DNA of 64,000 nucleotides from an uncultured Aquimarina sp. (GCA_947501475.1 CANMWA010000010.1:62001-126000), one strand, 5' to 3'; numbered from the stretch's first letter, positions 17,874 to 26,761 are shown. Made by a program: numbers and translations. Notes: generated by a model not told the origin, from the sequence alone.

Positions 17874-20000
17874 ATGGCTAGAGATTTAAAATATACAAGA
17901 AATATAGGAATTGCTGCGCATATTGACGCAGGAAAAACTACTACTACAGAGCGTATTCTTTATTATACGGGTGTAAGTCATAAAATTGGAGAAGTGCATG
18001 ATGGTGCTGCTACAATGGATTGGATGGAACAAGAACAAGAACGTGGTATCACGATTACTTCTGCTGCTACAACTTGTGAATGGAATTTCCCAACAGAAAA
18101 TGGGCAACCTGTTAGTGATACCAAAGGGTACCACTTTAATATTATAGATACTCCGGGTCACGTTGATTTTACGGTTGAAGTTAACCGTTCTTTACGTGTA
18201 CTTGATGGGTTGGTATTTTTGTTTAGTGCTGTTGATGGTGTAGAGCCACAATCAGAAACTAACTGGAGGCTTGCTGATAATTATAAAGTTCCGAGAATTG
18301 GATTTGTAAATAAAATGGACCGTCAAGGGTCTAATTTTATGGAAGTATGTCAGCAGGTTAAAGATATGCTAGGTTCTAATGCAGTGCCTATTGTATTAAA
18401 TATTGGTGACGAAGAAGATTTCAAAGGAATTGTTGATTTGGTTAAGAATCGTGCTATTGTTTGGCATGAGGAAGGAATGGGATCAACATTTGATGTTGTT
18501 GATATTCCTGAAGACCTTAAAGAAGAAGCTAAAATGCTTCGTGGTAAACTTATTGAAGAAGTTGCTGCGTATGATGAAGATCTTCTTGAGAAATTTATGG
18601 AAGACGAAGATTCGATTACAGAAGAAGAAGTGCATGCTGCGCTTAGAGCTGCTGTAATGGATATGAGTATCATTCCTATGATCTGTGGATCTGCATTCAA
18701 GAATAAGGGCGTTCAGTTTTTGTTAGATGCAGTTTGTCGTTACTTACCTTCTCCAACAGATAAGGAAGGTATTATAGGGGTGAACCCAGATACAGATCAA
18801 GAGGAATTACGTAAGCCAGATGTAAAAGAGCCTTTCGCTGCTTTGGCATTTAAGATTGCTACCGATCCTTTCGTTGGTCGTTTAGCATTCTTTAGAGCAT
18901 ATTCTGGTCGTTTAGATGCAGGTTCTTATGTGTTGAATAACCGTTCTGGTAAGAAAGAGCGTATTTCTCGTATCTATCAAATGCATGCAAATAAGCAAAA
19001 CGCAATTGATTATATAGAAGCTGGAGATATTGGTGCTGCTGTTGGATTTAAATCTATCAAAACAGGGGATACACTTACAGCTGAAAAGCATCCAATTGTT
19101 TTGGAATCTATGGATTTTCCTGATCCTGTAATTGGAATAGCTGTTGAGCCTAAAACCAAAGCAGATGTTGATAAATTAGGAATTGGTTTAGCAAAATTAG
19201 CAGAAGAAGATCCGACATTTACGGTGCGTTCAGACGAAGCTTCAGGACAGACTATTATATCTGGAATGGGTGAGTTGCACTTAGATGTAATTGTAGATCG
19301 TTTAAAACGTGAATTCAAAGTTGAGGTTAACCAAGGTCAGCCACAAGTAGAATATAAAGAAGCTATAACGCAGGCTGCAGACCATAGAGAGGTTTATAAG
19401 AAGCAATCTGGAGGTCGTGGTAAATTTGCAGATATTGTATTTACTATTGAGCCGGCTGATGAAGGAGTTGTAGGACTTCAGTTTGAATCGACTATCAAAG
19501 GTGGTAATGTTCCTAAAGAATTTATCCCTTCAATTGAAAAAGGATTTAAAATGGCTATGGTTAACGGTCCTTTAGCGGGATACGAGGTCGATGCTATGAA
19601 AATAACATTAAAAGATGGTTCTTACCACGATGTGGATTCTGATCAGCTATCTTTCGAATTAGCTGCTAAATTAGGTTTTAAGAATTCAGCAAAAGCTGCT
19701 AAAGCCGTAATTATGGAGCCAATTATGAAACTAGAAGTTATTACTCCAGAAGAAAACATGGGGGATATCGTAGGTGATCTTAACCGTCGTAGAGGGCAAG
19801 TTAGTGATATGGGAGATCGAGCAGGTGCAAAAACTGTGAAAGCTACTGTTCCACTTTCTGAAATGTTTGGGTATGTAACAACATTAAGAACATTGTCATC
19901 TGGTAGAGCAACATCTACAATGGAATTTTCTCACTATGCTGAGACTCCTTCTAATATTTCAGAAGAAGTAATTGCAGCTGCAAAAGGAGTTAACGCTTAA
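17874..20000 (+). CDS. fusA: Translation elongation factor G
   Basis: 708 residues. GTPase that drives translocation on the ribosome. G1 AHIDAGKT at 15-22, switch I RGIT at 57-60, G3 DTPGH at 92-96, G4 NKMD at 146-149, followed by domains II-V including the domain IV SGGRGKFADIVF region that reaches the decoding site. Length and the full set of motifs match canonical EF-G rather than a fusidic-acid resistance or tetracycline-protection paralogue. Third gene of the str part; tuf, which follows fusA in many bacteria, is absent and rpsJ comes next at 11 bases. Confidence 0.98.
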   Translation: MARDLKYTRNIGIAAHIDAGKTTTTERILYYTGVSHKIGEVHDGAATMDWMEQEQERGITITSAATTCEWNFPTENGQPVSDTKGYHFNIIDTPGHVDFTVEVNRSLRVLDGLVFLFSAVDGVEPQSETNWRLADNYKVPRIGFVNKMDRQGSNFMEVCQQVKDMLGSNAVPIVLNIGDEEDFKGIVDLVKNRAIVWHEEGMGSTFDVVDIPEDLKEEAKMLRGKLIEEVAAYDEDLLEKFMEDEDSITEEEVHAALRAAVMDMSIIPMICGSAFKNKGVQFLLDAVCRYLPSPTDKEGIIGVNPDTDQEELRKPDVKEPFAALAFKIATDPFVGRLAFFRAYSGRLDAGSYVLNNRSGKKERISRIYQMHANKQNAIDYIEAGDIGAAVGFKSIKTGDTLTAEKHPIVLESMDFPDPVIGIAVEPKTKADVDKLGIGLAKLAEEDPTFTVRSDEASGQTIISGMGELHLDVIVDRLKREFKVEVNQGQPQVEYKEAITQAADHREVYKKQSGGRGKFADIVFTIEPADEGVVGLQFESTIKGGNVPKEFIPSIEKGFKMAMVNGPLAGYEVDAMKITLKDGSYHDVDSDQLSFELAAKLGFKNSAKAAKAVIMEPIMKLEVITPEENMGDIVGDLNRRRGQVSDMGDRAGAKTVKATVPLSEMFGYVTTLRTLSSGRATSTMEFSHYAETPSNISEEVIAAAKGVNA

Positions 20001-20011
20001 TTATTACAGAA

Positions 20012-20317
20012 ATGAGTCAAAAAATTAGAATAAAACTAAAATCTTACGATCACAACTTAGTAGACAAGTCTGCTGAAAAAATCGTAAAGACGGTAAAGAG
20101 TACTGGTGCTGTAGTAACTGGGCCAATTCCTTTGCCAACACATAAGAAGATTTTTACAGTGCTTCGTTCTCCACACGTAAATAAAAAATCCAGAGAGCAA
20201 TTTCAATTAAGTTCTTATAAAAGACTATTGGATATTTATAGCTCTTCTTCAAAAACGATTGATGCGTTGATGAAGCTGGAATTACCTAGTGGAGTTGAAG
20301 TAGAAATTAAGGTTTGA
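20012..20317 (+). CDS. rpsJ: 30S ribosomal protein S10 (NusE)
   Basis: 101 residues, typical. Component of the 30S head and, with NusB, of transcription antitermination complexes. Recognised by IRIKLKSYDHNLVDKSAEKI and the loop PIPLPTHKKIFTVLRSPHVN. Its stop codon lies inside a 13-base-pair hairpin (20303-20332), and a 173-base gap with further structures follows before rplC. This junction is therefore a likely control point between the str and S10 parts. Confidence 0.98.
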   Translation: MSQKIRIKLKSYDHNLVDKSAEKIVKTVKSTGAVVTGPIPLPTHKKIFTVLRSPHVNKKSREQFQLSSYKRLLDIYSSSSKTIDALMKLELPSGVEVEIKV

Positions 20318-20353
20318 TAAAACCTTAATTTCTATTCCCATGAAGGTGGGAAT
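20303..20353 (+). promoter_or_regulatory. Double hairpin at the rpsJ-rplC junction
   Basis: Two consecutive stems. The first is 13 perfect base pairs (20303-20315 with 20320-20332, loop GATA) and contains the rpsJ stop codon. The second is ATTCCCA with TGGGAAT (20334-20340 with 20347-20353). Neither is followed by a T tract, so they may be mRNA-stabilising, processing or protein-binding structures rather than terminators. Confidence 0.6.
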
Positions 20354-20418
20354 TTCACTAAGAGAAAAATGAAAATGTCCCAAGCTGCGTGCGCGGGAAA
20401 AACGGCGAAAAATACATT

Positions 20419-20449
20419 CAGGGTTGAAGTGTTTTGACCCTGTTTTTTT
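20419..20449 (+). terminator. Terminator-like hairpin before rplC (possible attenuator)
   Basis: CAGGGTTGAA pairs with TTTGACCCTG across the loop GTGT (10 pairs, two of them G-T wobbles) and is followed directly by seven T residues, the form of an intrinsic terminator. It sits inside a superoperon 42 bases before the rplC start, so it either ends the str transcript partially or works as an attenuator for the S10 genes. Confidence 0.75.
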
Positions 20450-20490
20450 GCAAAAATTAAAAAAAGAGTACTAATTAATAATTAATAAAT

Positions 20491-21108
20491 ATGTCTGGGT
20501 TAATAGGAAAAAAGATCGGCATGACCAGCATTTTCGACGAGAATGGAAAAAATATTCCATGTACTGTGATCGAAGCTGGACCATGCGTGGTTACCCAAGT
20601 CAGAACTGAAGAGGTTGACGGTTATGAAGCTGTTCAATTAGGTTTCGATGACAAAGCAGACAAAAATGCTACTAAAGCGGCTTTAGGTCACTTTAAAAAA
20701 GCAGGAACTGTTGCTAAACGTAAAGTTGTCGAATTTCAAGGTTTTGATGAGGAGTACAAATTAGGAGATACAGTAACAGTTGAGCATTTTGCTGAAGGAG
20801 AATTTGTTGATGTGTCAGCAACTTCTAAAGGAAAAGGTTTTCAAGGAGTTGTAAAAAGACACAACTTTGCTGGTGTTGGTCAAGCAACTCATGGTCAGCA
20901 TAACCGTTTGAGAGCGCCAGGTTCTATAGGTGCTGCATCTTACCCTGCTAGAGTTTTCAAAGGAATGAAAATGGCAGGTAGAATGGGTGGAGATCAAGTA
21001 AAAATTCAAAACTTAAGAGTGTTAAAAGTAGTTCCTGAAAAGAACTTACTTGTGGTTAAGGGATGTGTTCCTGGACACAAAAACGCATATGTAACGATTC
21101 AGAAGTAA
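20491..21108 (+). CDS. rplC: 50S ribosomal protein L3
   Basis: 205 residues, typical. Early assembly protein that extends to the peptidyl transferase region. Motifs MSGLIGKKIGMTSIF, GKGFQGVVKRHNFAG and RAPGSIGAASYP. In E. coli L3 the last motif reads GSIGQNQ and one glutamine is methylated by PrmB; here no glutamine is present, so that modification cannot occur. The stop codon overlaps the rplD start (TAATG at 21106-21110). Confidence 0.98.
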   Translation: MSGLIGKKIGMTSIFDENGKNIPCTVIEAGPCVVTQVRTEEVDGYEAVQLGFDDKADKNATKAALGHFKKAGTVAKRKVVEFQGFDEEYKLGDTVTVEHFAEGEFVDVSATSKGKGFQGVVKRHNFAGVGQATHGQHNRLRAPGSIGAASYPARVFKGMKMAGRMGGDQVKIQNLRVLKVVPEKNLLVVKGCVPGHKNAYVTIQK

Positions 21109-21737
21109 TGAAAGTAACGGTAATTGATATAAACGGAAAAGAAACAGGAAGAAAGGCAGACCTTTCAGATGCTGTTTTCGGTATAGAGCCAAACGATCAT
21201 GCAGTATACTTAGATGTAAAACAGTACTTGGCTAATCAGCGTCAAGGTACTCACAAAGCTAAGGAGCGTGCAGATATTACTGGTAGTACCAGGAAAATCA
21301 AAAAACAAAAAGGAACAGGTACGGCCAGAGCTGGTAGTATTAAGTCTCCTATTTTTAAAGGAGGAGGTAGAGTATTTGGTCCAAGGCCACGTAACTACTC
21401 TTTCAAATTAAATAAGAACTTAAAGAGATTAGCACGTAAATCTGCGTTAAGTATCAAAGCAAGTGATAAGGCAATAACAGTTGTTGAAGACTTCACTTTT
21501 GATGATGTAAAAACGAAGAATTTTACTGCTGTTTTGAAGTCTTTAGGGCTTGAAAACAAAAAATCTTTGTTTGTGTTGGCTGAGTCAAATAAAAATGTAT
21601 ATTTGTCGTCACGCAATTTGAAAAGCTCAGAAGTTATAACATCCTCAGAATTAAGTACTTACAAAATACTTAATGCAAATAATGTTATACTTGTTGAGAG
21701 TTCTTTGAAAGGAATTGAAACGAATTTAAGTAAATAG
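21108..21737 (+). CDS. rplD: 50S ribosomal protein L4
   Basis: 209 residues from the ATG at 21108 (MKVTVIDINGKETGRK), which overlaps the rplC stop by one base and indicates translational coupling. The longer frame from 21063 runs inside rplC and is not needed. L4 lines the exit tunnel; in Gammaproteobacteria it also represses its own operon. The tunnel loop is recognisable as RKIKKQKGTGTARAGSIKSP, followed by GGRVFGPRPRNY. L4 is thus a candidate binder of the structured rpsJ-rplC gap, though this is inference. Confidence 0.98.
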   Translation: MKVTVIDINGKETGRKADLSDAVFGIEPNDHAVYLDVKQYLANQRQGTHKAKERADITGSTRKIKKQKGTGTARAGSIKSPIFKGGGRVFGPRPRNYSFKLNKNLKRLARKSALSIKASDKAITVVEDFTFDDVKTKNFTAVLKSLGLENKKSLFVLAESNKNVYLSSRNLKSSEVITSSELSTYKILNANNVILVESSLKGIETNLSK

Positions 21738-21742
21738 AAGCC

Positions 21743-22033
21743 ATGAGTATCTTAATAAAACCTATTATTACAGAAAAGGCTACTGCTGATAGTGAGATGT
21801 TTAACCGCTATGGTTTTGTAGTTGATAAGAAAGCGAATAAGGTAGAGATCAAAAAAGCAGTAGAAGCTGCTTATGGTGTATCTGTTACTAAAGTTCGCAC
21901 AATAAATGTCCGTCCGGACCGTAAAACTCGTTATACAAAAACGGGTATGGTCACTGGTAAAACAAGTGCTGTTAAAAAAGCAATTGTACAGGTGGCGGAT
22001 GGTGAAGTAATTGATTTATATAGTAATCTTTAA
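21743..22033 (+). CDS. rplW: 50S ribosomal protein L23
   Basis: 96 residues, typical. Sits at the exit of the ribosomal tunnel and is the docking site for trigger factor and SRP (whose Ffh is encoded at 52.4 kb). Recognised by ILIKPIITEKAT and VRTINVRPDRKTRYTKTG. Five bases after rplD. Confidence 0.97.
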   Translation: MSILIKPIITEKATADSEMFNRYGFVVDKKANKVEIKKAVEAAYGVSVTKVRTINVRPDRKTRYTKTGMVTGKTSAVKKAIVQVADGEVIDLYSNL

Positions 22034-22042
22034 GACTAAAAG

Positions 22043-22867
22043 ATGTCAGTAAGAAAATTAAAACCAATTACCCCAGGTCAGCGTTTTAGAGTAGTAAATG
22101 GGTTTGACGCCATTACTACTGATAAGCCGGAGAAGAGTTTATTAGCTCCGAAAAAAAGAACTGGAGGTAGAAACAGTCAAGGAAAAATGACCATGCGCTA
22201 TAAGGGTGGTGGTCATAAAAAAAGGTATCGTATTATTGATTTTAAACGTGACAAGCAGGGAATTCCTGCTACCGTTGCTACAATAGAATATGATCCAAAC
22301 AGAACTGCATTTATAGCGTTGCTTAATTACCAAGATGGTGAAAAGCGTTATGTTATCGCTCAAAACGGTTTACAGGTAGGTCAGAATATCGTTTCTGGTA
22401 GTAATGTTGCTCCAGAGATAGGAAATGCTATGCCGTTGAGTGATATTCCTCTTGGAACAATCATTTCTTGTATAGAACTACGTCCGGGACAAGGAGCTGT
22501 TATGGCTCGTAGTGCTGGTTCTTTTGCTCAGCTTATGGCGAGAGATGGTAAATTTGCAACAGTAAAATTGCCTTCTGGTGAAGTAAGACTAGTATTGATG
22601 AATTGTATGGCAACTATAGGGGTAGTCTCTAATAGTGATCATCAGTTGTTGGTGTCTGGTAAAGCTGGTAGAAGTAGATGGTTAGGTAGAAGACCGCGTA
22701 CAAGACCAGTTGTGATGAATCCAGTCGATCACCCAATGGGTGGAGGTGAAGGTAAATCTTCAGGAGGTCATCCACGTTCTAGAAAAGGTATTCCTGCAAA
22801 AGGTTATAGAACCCGTTCTAAGACGAAAGCGAGTAATAAGTATATTGTAGAACGTAGAAAGAAATAA
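22043..22867 (+). CDS. rplB: 50S ribosomal protein L2
   Basis: 274 residues, typical. Needed for subunit association and peptidyl transferase activity. Motifs KKRTGGRNSQGKMTMRYKGG near the N-terminus and MNPVDHPMGGGEG at 225-237. The histidine of DHP (His230), known to matter for function in E. coli, is kept, while the second histidine of E. coli DHPHGGGEG is methionine here (residue 232). Nine bases after rplW. Confidence 0.98.
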   Translation: MSVRKLKPITPGQRFRVVNGFDAITTDKPEKSLLAPKKRTGGRNSQGKMTMRYKGGGHKKRYRIIDFKRDKQGIPATVATIEYDPNRTAFIALLNYQDGEKRYVIAQNGLQVGQNIVSGSNVAPEIGNAMPLSDIPLGTIISCIELRPGQGAVMARSAGSFAQLMARDGKFATVKLPSGEVRLVLMNCMATIGVVSNSDHQLLVSGKAGRSRWLGRRPRTRPVVMNPVDHPMGGGEGKSSGGHPRSRKGIPAKGYRTRSKTKASNKYIVERRKK

Positions 22868-22874
22868 TTAAGAT

Positions 22875-23153
22875 ATGGCACGTTCATTAAAAAAAGGACC
22901 TTACGTTCACTATAAATTAGAGAAGAAAGTAGCGGCAAATGTAGAAGCTAATAAAAAGTCTGTTATTAAGACTTGGTCAAGAGCTTCTATGATTACTCCT
23001 GACTTTGTAGGGCAAACAATTGCAGTTCATAATGGTCGACAATTTGTTCCGGTATATGTTACTGAGAATATGGTAGGTCATAAATTAGGAGAATTTTCGC
23101 CAACTCGTTCTTTTAGAGGACACGCTGGTGCTAAAAATAAAGGTAAAAAATAA
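22875..23153 (+). CDS. rpsS: 30S ribosomal protein S19
   Basis: 92 residues, typical. 30S head protein contacting S13 and the A-site finger. MARSLKKGPYV at the start, GRQFVPVYVTENMVGHKLGE in the centre and FSPTRSFRGH at the end are diagnostic. Seven bases after rplB. Confidence 0.98.
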   Translation: MARSLKKGPYVHYKLEKKVAANVEANKKSVIKTWSRASMITPDFVGQTIAVHNGRQFVPVYVTENMVGHKLGEFSPTRSFRGHAGAKNKGKK

Positions 23154-23161
23154 TTTAAGTC

Positions 23162-23569
23162 ATGGGAGTTCGTAAAAGAGAAATGGCAGAAAGAATTAAG
23201 GAAGAGAAAAAGCAAGTCGCTTTTGCTAAACTTAATAACTGTCCTACGTCACCTCGTAAAATGCGTTTAGTAGCGGATTTAGTTCGTGGTGAGAAAGTTG
23301 AAAAAGCGCTTCAGATTCTTAGATTTAGTCCTAAAGAAGCATCACGTCGTTTAGAAAAATTATTGCTTTCAGCAATAGCTAACTGGCAGGCGAAAAATGA
23401 AGACGCTAGCATCGAAGATGCAGATCTTTTTGTAAAAGAGATCCGTGTAGACGGAGGAAGTATGTTGAAAAGACTTCGTCCTGCTCCACAAGGTCGCGCA
23501 CACAGAATAAGAAAACGCTCTAATCACGTAACAATCGTGGTTGCAGCAAACAATAATACACAAAGCTAA
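23162..23569 (+). CDS. rplV: 50S ribosomal protein L22
   Basis: 135 residues. Its beta-hairpin forms part of the exit tunnel and lies near the macrolide site. Compared with short L22 proteins (about 110 residues) it has a basic N-terminal extension of roughly 20 residues (MGVRKREMAERIKEEKKQ) before the conserved LNNCPTSPRKMRLVADLVRG. The C-terminal hairpin APQGRAHRIRKRSNHVTIVV is intact, without insertions of the macrolide-resistance type. Confidence 0.97.
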   Translation: MGVRKREMAERIKEEKKQVAFAKLNNCPTSPRKMRLVADLVRGEKVEKALQILRFSPKEASRRLEKLLLSAIANWQAKNEDASIEDADLFVKEIRVDGGSMLKRLRPAPQGRAHRIRKRSNHVTIVVAANNNTQS

Positions 23570-23577
23570 TATAGACT

Positions 23578-24303
23578 ATGGGACAGAAGACAAATCCAAT
23601 CGGAAATCGCCTTGGAATTATCAGAGGATGGGAGTCCAACTGGTATGGAGGTAATGACTACGGTGATAAACTTGCCGAAGACGATAAGATTAGAAAGTAT
23701 GTACACGCACGTTTATCTAAAGCTAGTGTATCTAGAGTGATTATTGAGCGTACGCTTAAACTTGTAACCGTTACTATCACTACTGCTAGACCTGGTATTA
23801 TTATCGGAAAAGGTGGGCAAGAGGTAGACAAGTTGAAAGAAGAGCTTAAGAAAATTACTGAAAAGGAAGTTCAGATCAATATTTTTGAAATCAAAAGACC
23901 AGAACTTGATGCATTTTTAGTTGGATCTAGTGTAGCAAGACAGATCGAAAGTCGTATTTCGTATCGTCGTGCTATCAAGATGGCTATTGCGGCTGCAATT
24001 AGAATGAATGCTGAAGGTATTAAAATCCAGATTTCAGGACGTTTGAATGGGGCAGAAATGGCGCGCTCAGAGTCTTATAAAGATGGTCGTATTCCTTTAT
24101 CAACATTTAGAGCTGACATAGATTATGCTTTGGTAGAAGCTCATACTACTTATGGTAGATTGGGTATAAAAGTATGGATCATGAAAGGCGAAGTATATGG
24201 TAAAAGAGAGCTTTCTCCTTTGGTTGGTTTATCCAAAAAACAAGGAAAAGGTGACAGAGGTGGTCGAAGTGGTGGAAACAACAAATCACGCCGTAGAAAG
24301 TAA
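23578..24303 (+). CDS. rpsC: 30S ribosomal protein S3
   Basis: 241 residues, typical. Forms the mRNA entry pore with S4 and S5. Type II KH domain with the GKGG loop at residues 77-80 (RPGIIIGKGGQEV), and the C-terminal domain with GRLNGAEMARSE. Ends in a Lys/Arg/Gly-rich tail. Nine bases after rplV. Confidence 0.98.
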   Translation: MGQKTNPIGNRLGIIRGWESNWYGGNDYGDKLAEDDKIRKYVHARLSKASVSRVIIERTLKLVTVTITTARPGIIIGKGGQEVDKLKEELKKITEKEVQINIFEIKRPELDAFLVGSSVARQIESRISYRRAIKMAIAAAIRMNAEGIKIQISGRLNGAEMARSESYKDGRIPLSTFRADIDYALVEAHTTYGRLGIKVWIMKGEVYGKRELSPLVGLSKKQGKGDRGGRSGGNNKSRRRK

Positions 24304-24325
24304 TTTTTTTTAAAGTAAATTAACA

Positions 24326-24745
24326 ATGTTACAGCCTAAAAGAACAAAATTCCGTAAGCAACAAAAAGGACGTATGAAAGGTCTTTCTCAAAGAGGACAT
24401 ACACTTTCAAACGGGACTTTCGGAATCAAATCATTAGATTCAAGTTTTGTTACTGCTAGACAAATAGAAGCAGCTCGTATTTCTGCTACTCGTTATATGA
24501 AAAGAGAAGGTGCTCTGTGGATTAAAATTTTCCCAGATAAGCCTATTACAAAGAAACCTCTTGAAGTACGTATGGGTAAAGGAAAAGGTGCTGTTGAGTA
24601 TTGGGCAGCAGTAGTGAAACCAGGAAGAATATTATTTGAAATCAGTGGTGTGCCATATGATGTAGCTAAAGAGGCATTACGTCTAGCTGCTCAAAAGCTA
24701 CCTGTGAAAACTAAGTTTATTGTATCAAGAACCTATCAAGGTTAA
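24326..24745 (+). CDS. rplP: 50S ribosomal protein L16
   Basis: 139 residues, typical. Binds near the A-site tRNA elbow. MLQPKRTKFRKQQKGRMKG and the loop EVRMGKGKGAVEYWAAVVKPG are diagnostic; the arginine of VRMGKGKG corresponds to the residue hydroxylated in E. coli L16. Confidence 0.98.
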   Translation: MLQPKRTKFRKQQKGRMKGLSQRGHTLSNGTFGIKSLDSSFVTARQIEAARISATRYMKREGALWIKIFPDKPITKKPLEVRMGKGKGAVEYWAAVVKPGRILFEISGVPYDVAKEALRLAAQKLPVKTKFIVSRTYQG

Positions 24746-24759
24746 ATTCGAAAGAGACT

Positions 24760-24954
24760 ATGAAACAATCACAAGTAAAAGAATCGTCTACAGCTGAATT
24801 ACAAGAGGAGCTTAGTAAAACTCAAAAAGAATATTCAGATTTAAGAATGGCTCACGCTATGTCTCCATTAGAAAATCCTTTACAATTACGTAAAGTAAGA
24901 AGATCTATTGCAAGAATGGCTACAGAGCTAACAAAAAGAGAATTAAACGGTTAA
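24760..24954 (+). CDS. rpmC: 50S ribosomal protein L29
   Basis: 64 residues, typical two-helix protein at the tunnel exit next to L23. Recognised by STAELQEELSKTQKEYSDLR, NPLQLRKVRRSIARM and its place between rplP and rpsQ. Confidence 0.96.
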   Translation: MKQSQVKESSTAELQEELSKTQKEYSDLRMAHAMSPLENPLQLRKVRRSIARMATELTKRELNG

Positions 24955-24966
24955 TTCTGCTGAAAG

Positions 24967-25224
24967 ATGGAAAAAAGAAACTTAAGAAAAGAACGTATAG
25001 GAGTTGTTACTAGTAACAAGATGCAAAAATCAATTGTTGTTGCTGAAGTTAAAAAAGTAAAACACCCAATGTACGGAAAGTTCGTGTTAAAAACGAAAAA
25101 ATACGTTGCGCACGATGAAAAAAACGACTGCAATATTGGTGACACTGTAAAGATCATGGAAACAAGACCTATGAGTAAAACCAAGTGCTGGAGATTAGTA
25201 GAAGTAATTGAAAGAGCGAAGTAA
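24967..25224 (+). CDS. rpsQ: 30S ribosomal protein S17
   Basis: 85 residues, typical OB-fold protein binding the 5' domain of 16S rRNA. RKERIGVVTSNKMQKSIVV, HPMYGKFVLKTKKYVAHDE and the central GDTVKIMETRPMSKTKCWR are family signatures. Two bases before rplN. Confidence 0.97.
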   Translation: MEKRNLRKERIGVVTSNKMQKSIVVAEVKKVKHPMYGKFVLKTKKYVAHDEKNDCNIGDTVKIMETRPMSKTKCWRLVEVIERAK

Positions 25225-25226
25225 TT

Positions 25227-25595
25227 ATGGTACAACAAGAGTCTAGATTAAAAGTAGCCGATAACACTGGTGGTAAAGATGTTTTAGTTATTCGTGTTTT
25301 AGGTGGTACAGGAAGAAGATACGCCTCTGTGGGAGACAAAATCGTTGTCAGTGTAAAAGAAGCAACTCCTAATGGAAGCATTAAAAAAGGAGCGGTTTCA
25401 ACTGCAGTTGTAGTTCGTACTAAGAAAGAAGTGCGCAGACCAGATGGTTCTTATATTCGTTTCGATGATAATGCATGTGTTCTATTGAACCCTGCTGGAG
25501 AAATGAGAGGAACACGTGTGTTTGGTCCTGTTGCAAGAGAACTTCGTGATAAGCAATTCATGAAGATTGTTTCACTAGCGCCAGAAGTGCTTTAA
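25227..25595 (+). CDS. rplN: 50S ribosomal protein L14
   Basis: 122 residues, typical. Forms intersubunit bridges and binds the silencing factor RsfS. Starts MVQQESRLKVADNTGGK and contains RRPDGSYIRFDDNACVLL and RGTRVFGPVARELR, all diagnostic. Confidence 0.98.
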   Translation: MVQQESRLKVADNTGGKDVLVIRVLGGTGRRYASVGDKIVVSVKEATPNGSIKKGAVSTAVVVRTKKEVRRPDGSYIRFDDNACVLLNPAGEMRGTRVFGPVARELRDKQFMKIVSLAPEVL

Positions 25596-25608
25596 TATTT
25601 TGTAAAAG

Positions 25609-25920
25609 ATGACAAAGCTAAAAATTAAATCAGGAGATACAGTGCGAGTTATTGCTGGGGACAATAAAGGTCAAGAAGGAACCGTGCAAAAAGTATTGAA
25701 AGATAAGAACAAGGTGATTGTAGAAGGTGTTAACTTAGTGTCAAAACACCAGAAACCTAGTGCTACTAATCCACAAGGTGGAATTGTAAAACAAGAAGCT
25801 CCTATTCATATTTCTAACCTATCATTGTTAACCTCTAAGGGTGAAACTACAAGAGTTGGATATAGAATAGAAGCTGATAAGAAAGTGAGATTTTCAAAAA
25901 AATCTAATGAAGTAATATAG
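25609..25920 (+). CDS. rplX: 50S ribosomal protein L24
   Basis: 103 residues. Assembly initiator with an N-terminal KOW motif (KIKSGDTVRVIAGDNKGQEG). The central block NLVSKHQKPSATNPQGGIV is characteristic. Three bases before the rplE start. Confidence 0.97.
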   Translation: MTKLKIKSGDTVRVIAGDNKGQEGTVQKVLKDKNKVIVEGVNLVSKHQKPSATNPQGGIVKQEAPIHISNLSLLTSKGETTRVGYRIEADKKVRFSKKSNEVI

Positions 25921-25922
25921 TT

Positions 25923-26474
25923 ATGGCTTATATACCAAGATTAAAACAAGAGTATAAAGACAGAGTAGTGTCTGCTCTTACAGAAGAATTTAGCTATGAT
26001 AATGTAATGCAAGTGCCAAAACTTAAAAAAATTGTTTTAAGTAGAGGTGTTGGAGCGGCAGTAGCTGATAAAAAGTTAATTGACTATGCTGTAGATGAAT
26101 TAACTAATATCACTGGTCAGAAAGCTATACCAACGATTTCTAAAAAAGATGTTGCTACTTTTAAGTTGCGTAAAGGGATGCCAATAGGCGCTAAGGTTAC
26201 GTTACGAGGTGAAAGAATGTACGAATTTTTAGATCGTTTGATAACTTCAGCACTACCACGTGTTAGAGATTTTAACGGAATTAAAGCTACAGGTTTTGAT
26301 GGTAGAGGTAATTATTCTTTAGGAATTTTAGAACAAATTATCTTTCCAGAAATTGATATCGATAAGGTAAATAAAATTTCAGGAATGAACGTTACATTCG
26401 AAACTTCTGCTAAAACCGATAAAGAAGCAAAATCATTGTTAACCGAACTAGGTTTACCTTTTAAAAAGAATTAA
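25923..26474 (+). CDS. rplE: 50S ribosomal protein L5
   Basis: 183 residues, typical. Central-protuberance protein binding 5S rRNA with L18. PKLKKIVLSRGVG, KKDVATFKLRKGMPIGAKVT, the RVRDFNGI loop and FDGRGNYSLGILEQIIFPE are diagnostic. Two bases separate it from both neighbours, indicating tight coupling. Confidence 0.98.
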   Translation: MAYIPRLKQEYKDRVVSALTEEFSYDNVMQVPKLKKIVLSRGVGAAVADKKLIDYAVDELTNITGQKAIPTISKKDVATFKLRKGMPIGAKVTLRGERMYEFLDRLITSALPRVRDFNGIKATGFDGRGNYSLGILEQIIFPEIDIDKVNKISGMNVTFETSAKTDKEAKSLLTELGLPFKKN

Positions 26475-26476
26475 TT

Positions 26477-26746
26477 ATGGCTAAAGAATCAATGAAAGCC
26501 CGTGAGGTAAAGAGAGCTAAAACTGTAGCTAAATATGCTGAAAAACGTAAAGCTTTGAAAGAAGCTGGAGATTATGAAGCATTACAAAAGTTGCCAAAAA
26601 ATGCTTCTCCTATCCGTAAGCACAATCGTTGTAAACTTACAGGAAGACCAAAAGGATATATGCGTCAGTTTGGAATTTCTCGTGTTACATTCAGAGAGAT
26701 GGCGAACAAAGGATTAATTCCAGGAGTAACAAAAGCTAGTTGGTAA
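26477..26746 (+). CDS. rpsN: 30S ribosomal protein S14, zinc-free (C-minus) form
   Basis: 89 residues, the long form of S14. MAKESMKAREVKR at the start and RCKLTGRPKGYMRQFGISR near the end. It has one cysteine and no CxxC pairs, so it cannot bind the zinc ion of the short C-plus form. Followed by a 69-base gap with a strong hairpin before rpsH. Confidence 0.97.
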   Translation: MAKESMKAREVKRAKTVAKYAEKRKALKEAGDYEALQKLPKNASPIRKHNRCKLTGRPKGYMRQFGISRVTFREMANKGLIPGVTKASW

Positions 26747-26761
26747 TAATAAATAAATTAA

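Noticed and set aside
18350..18700. 116-codon minus-strand open frame and a similar one at 19010-19318
   Set aside because: Antisense to the essential, highly conserved fusA gene; no independent signal.
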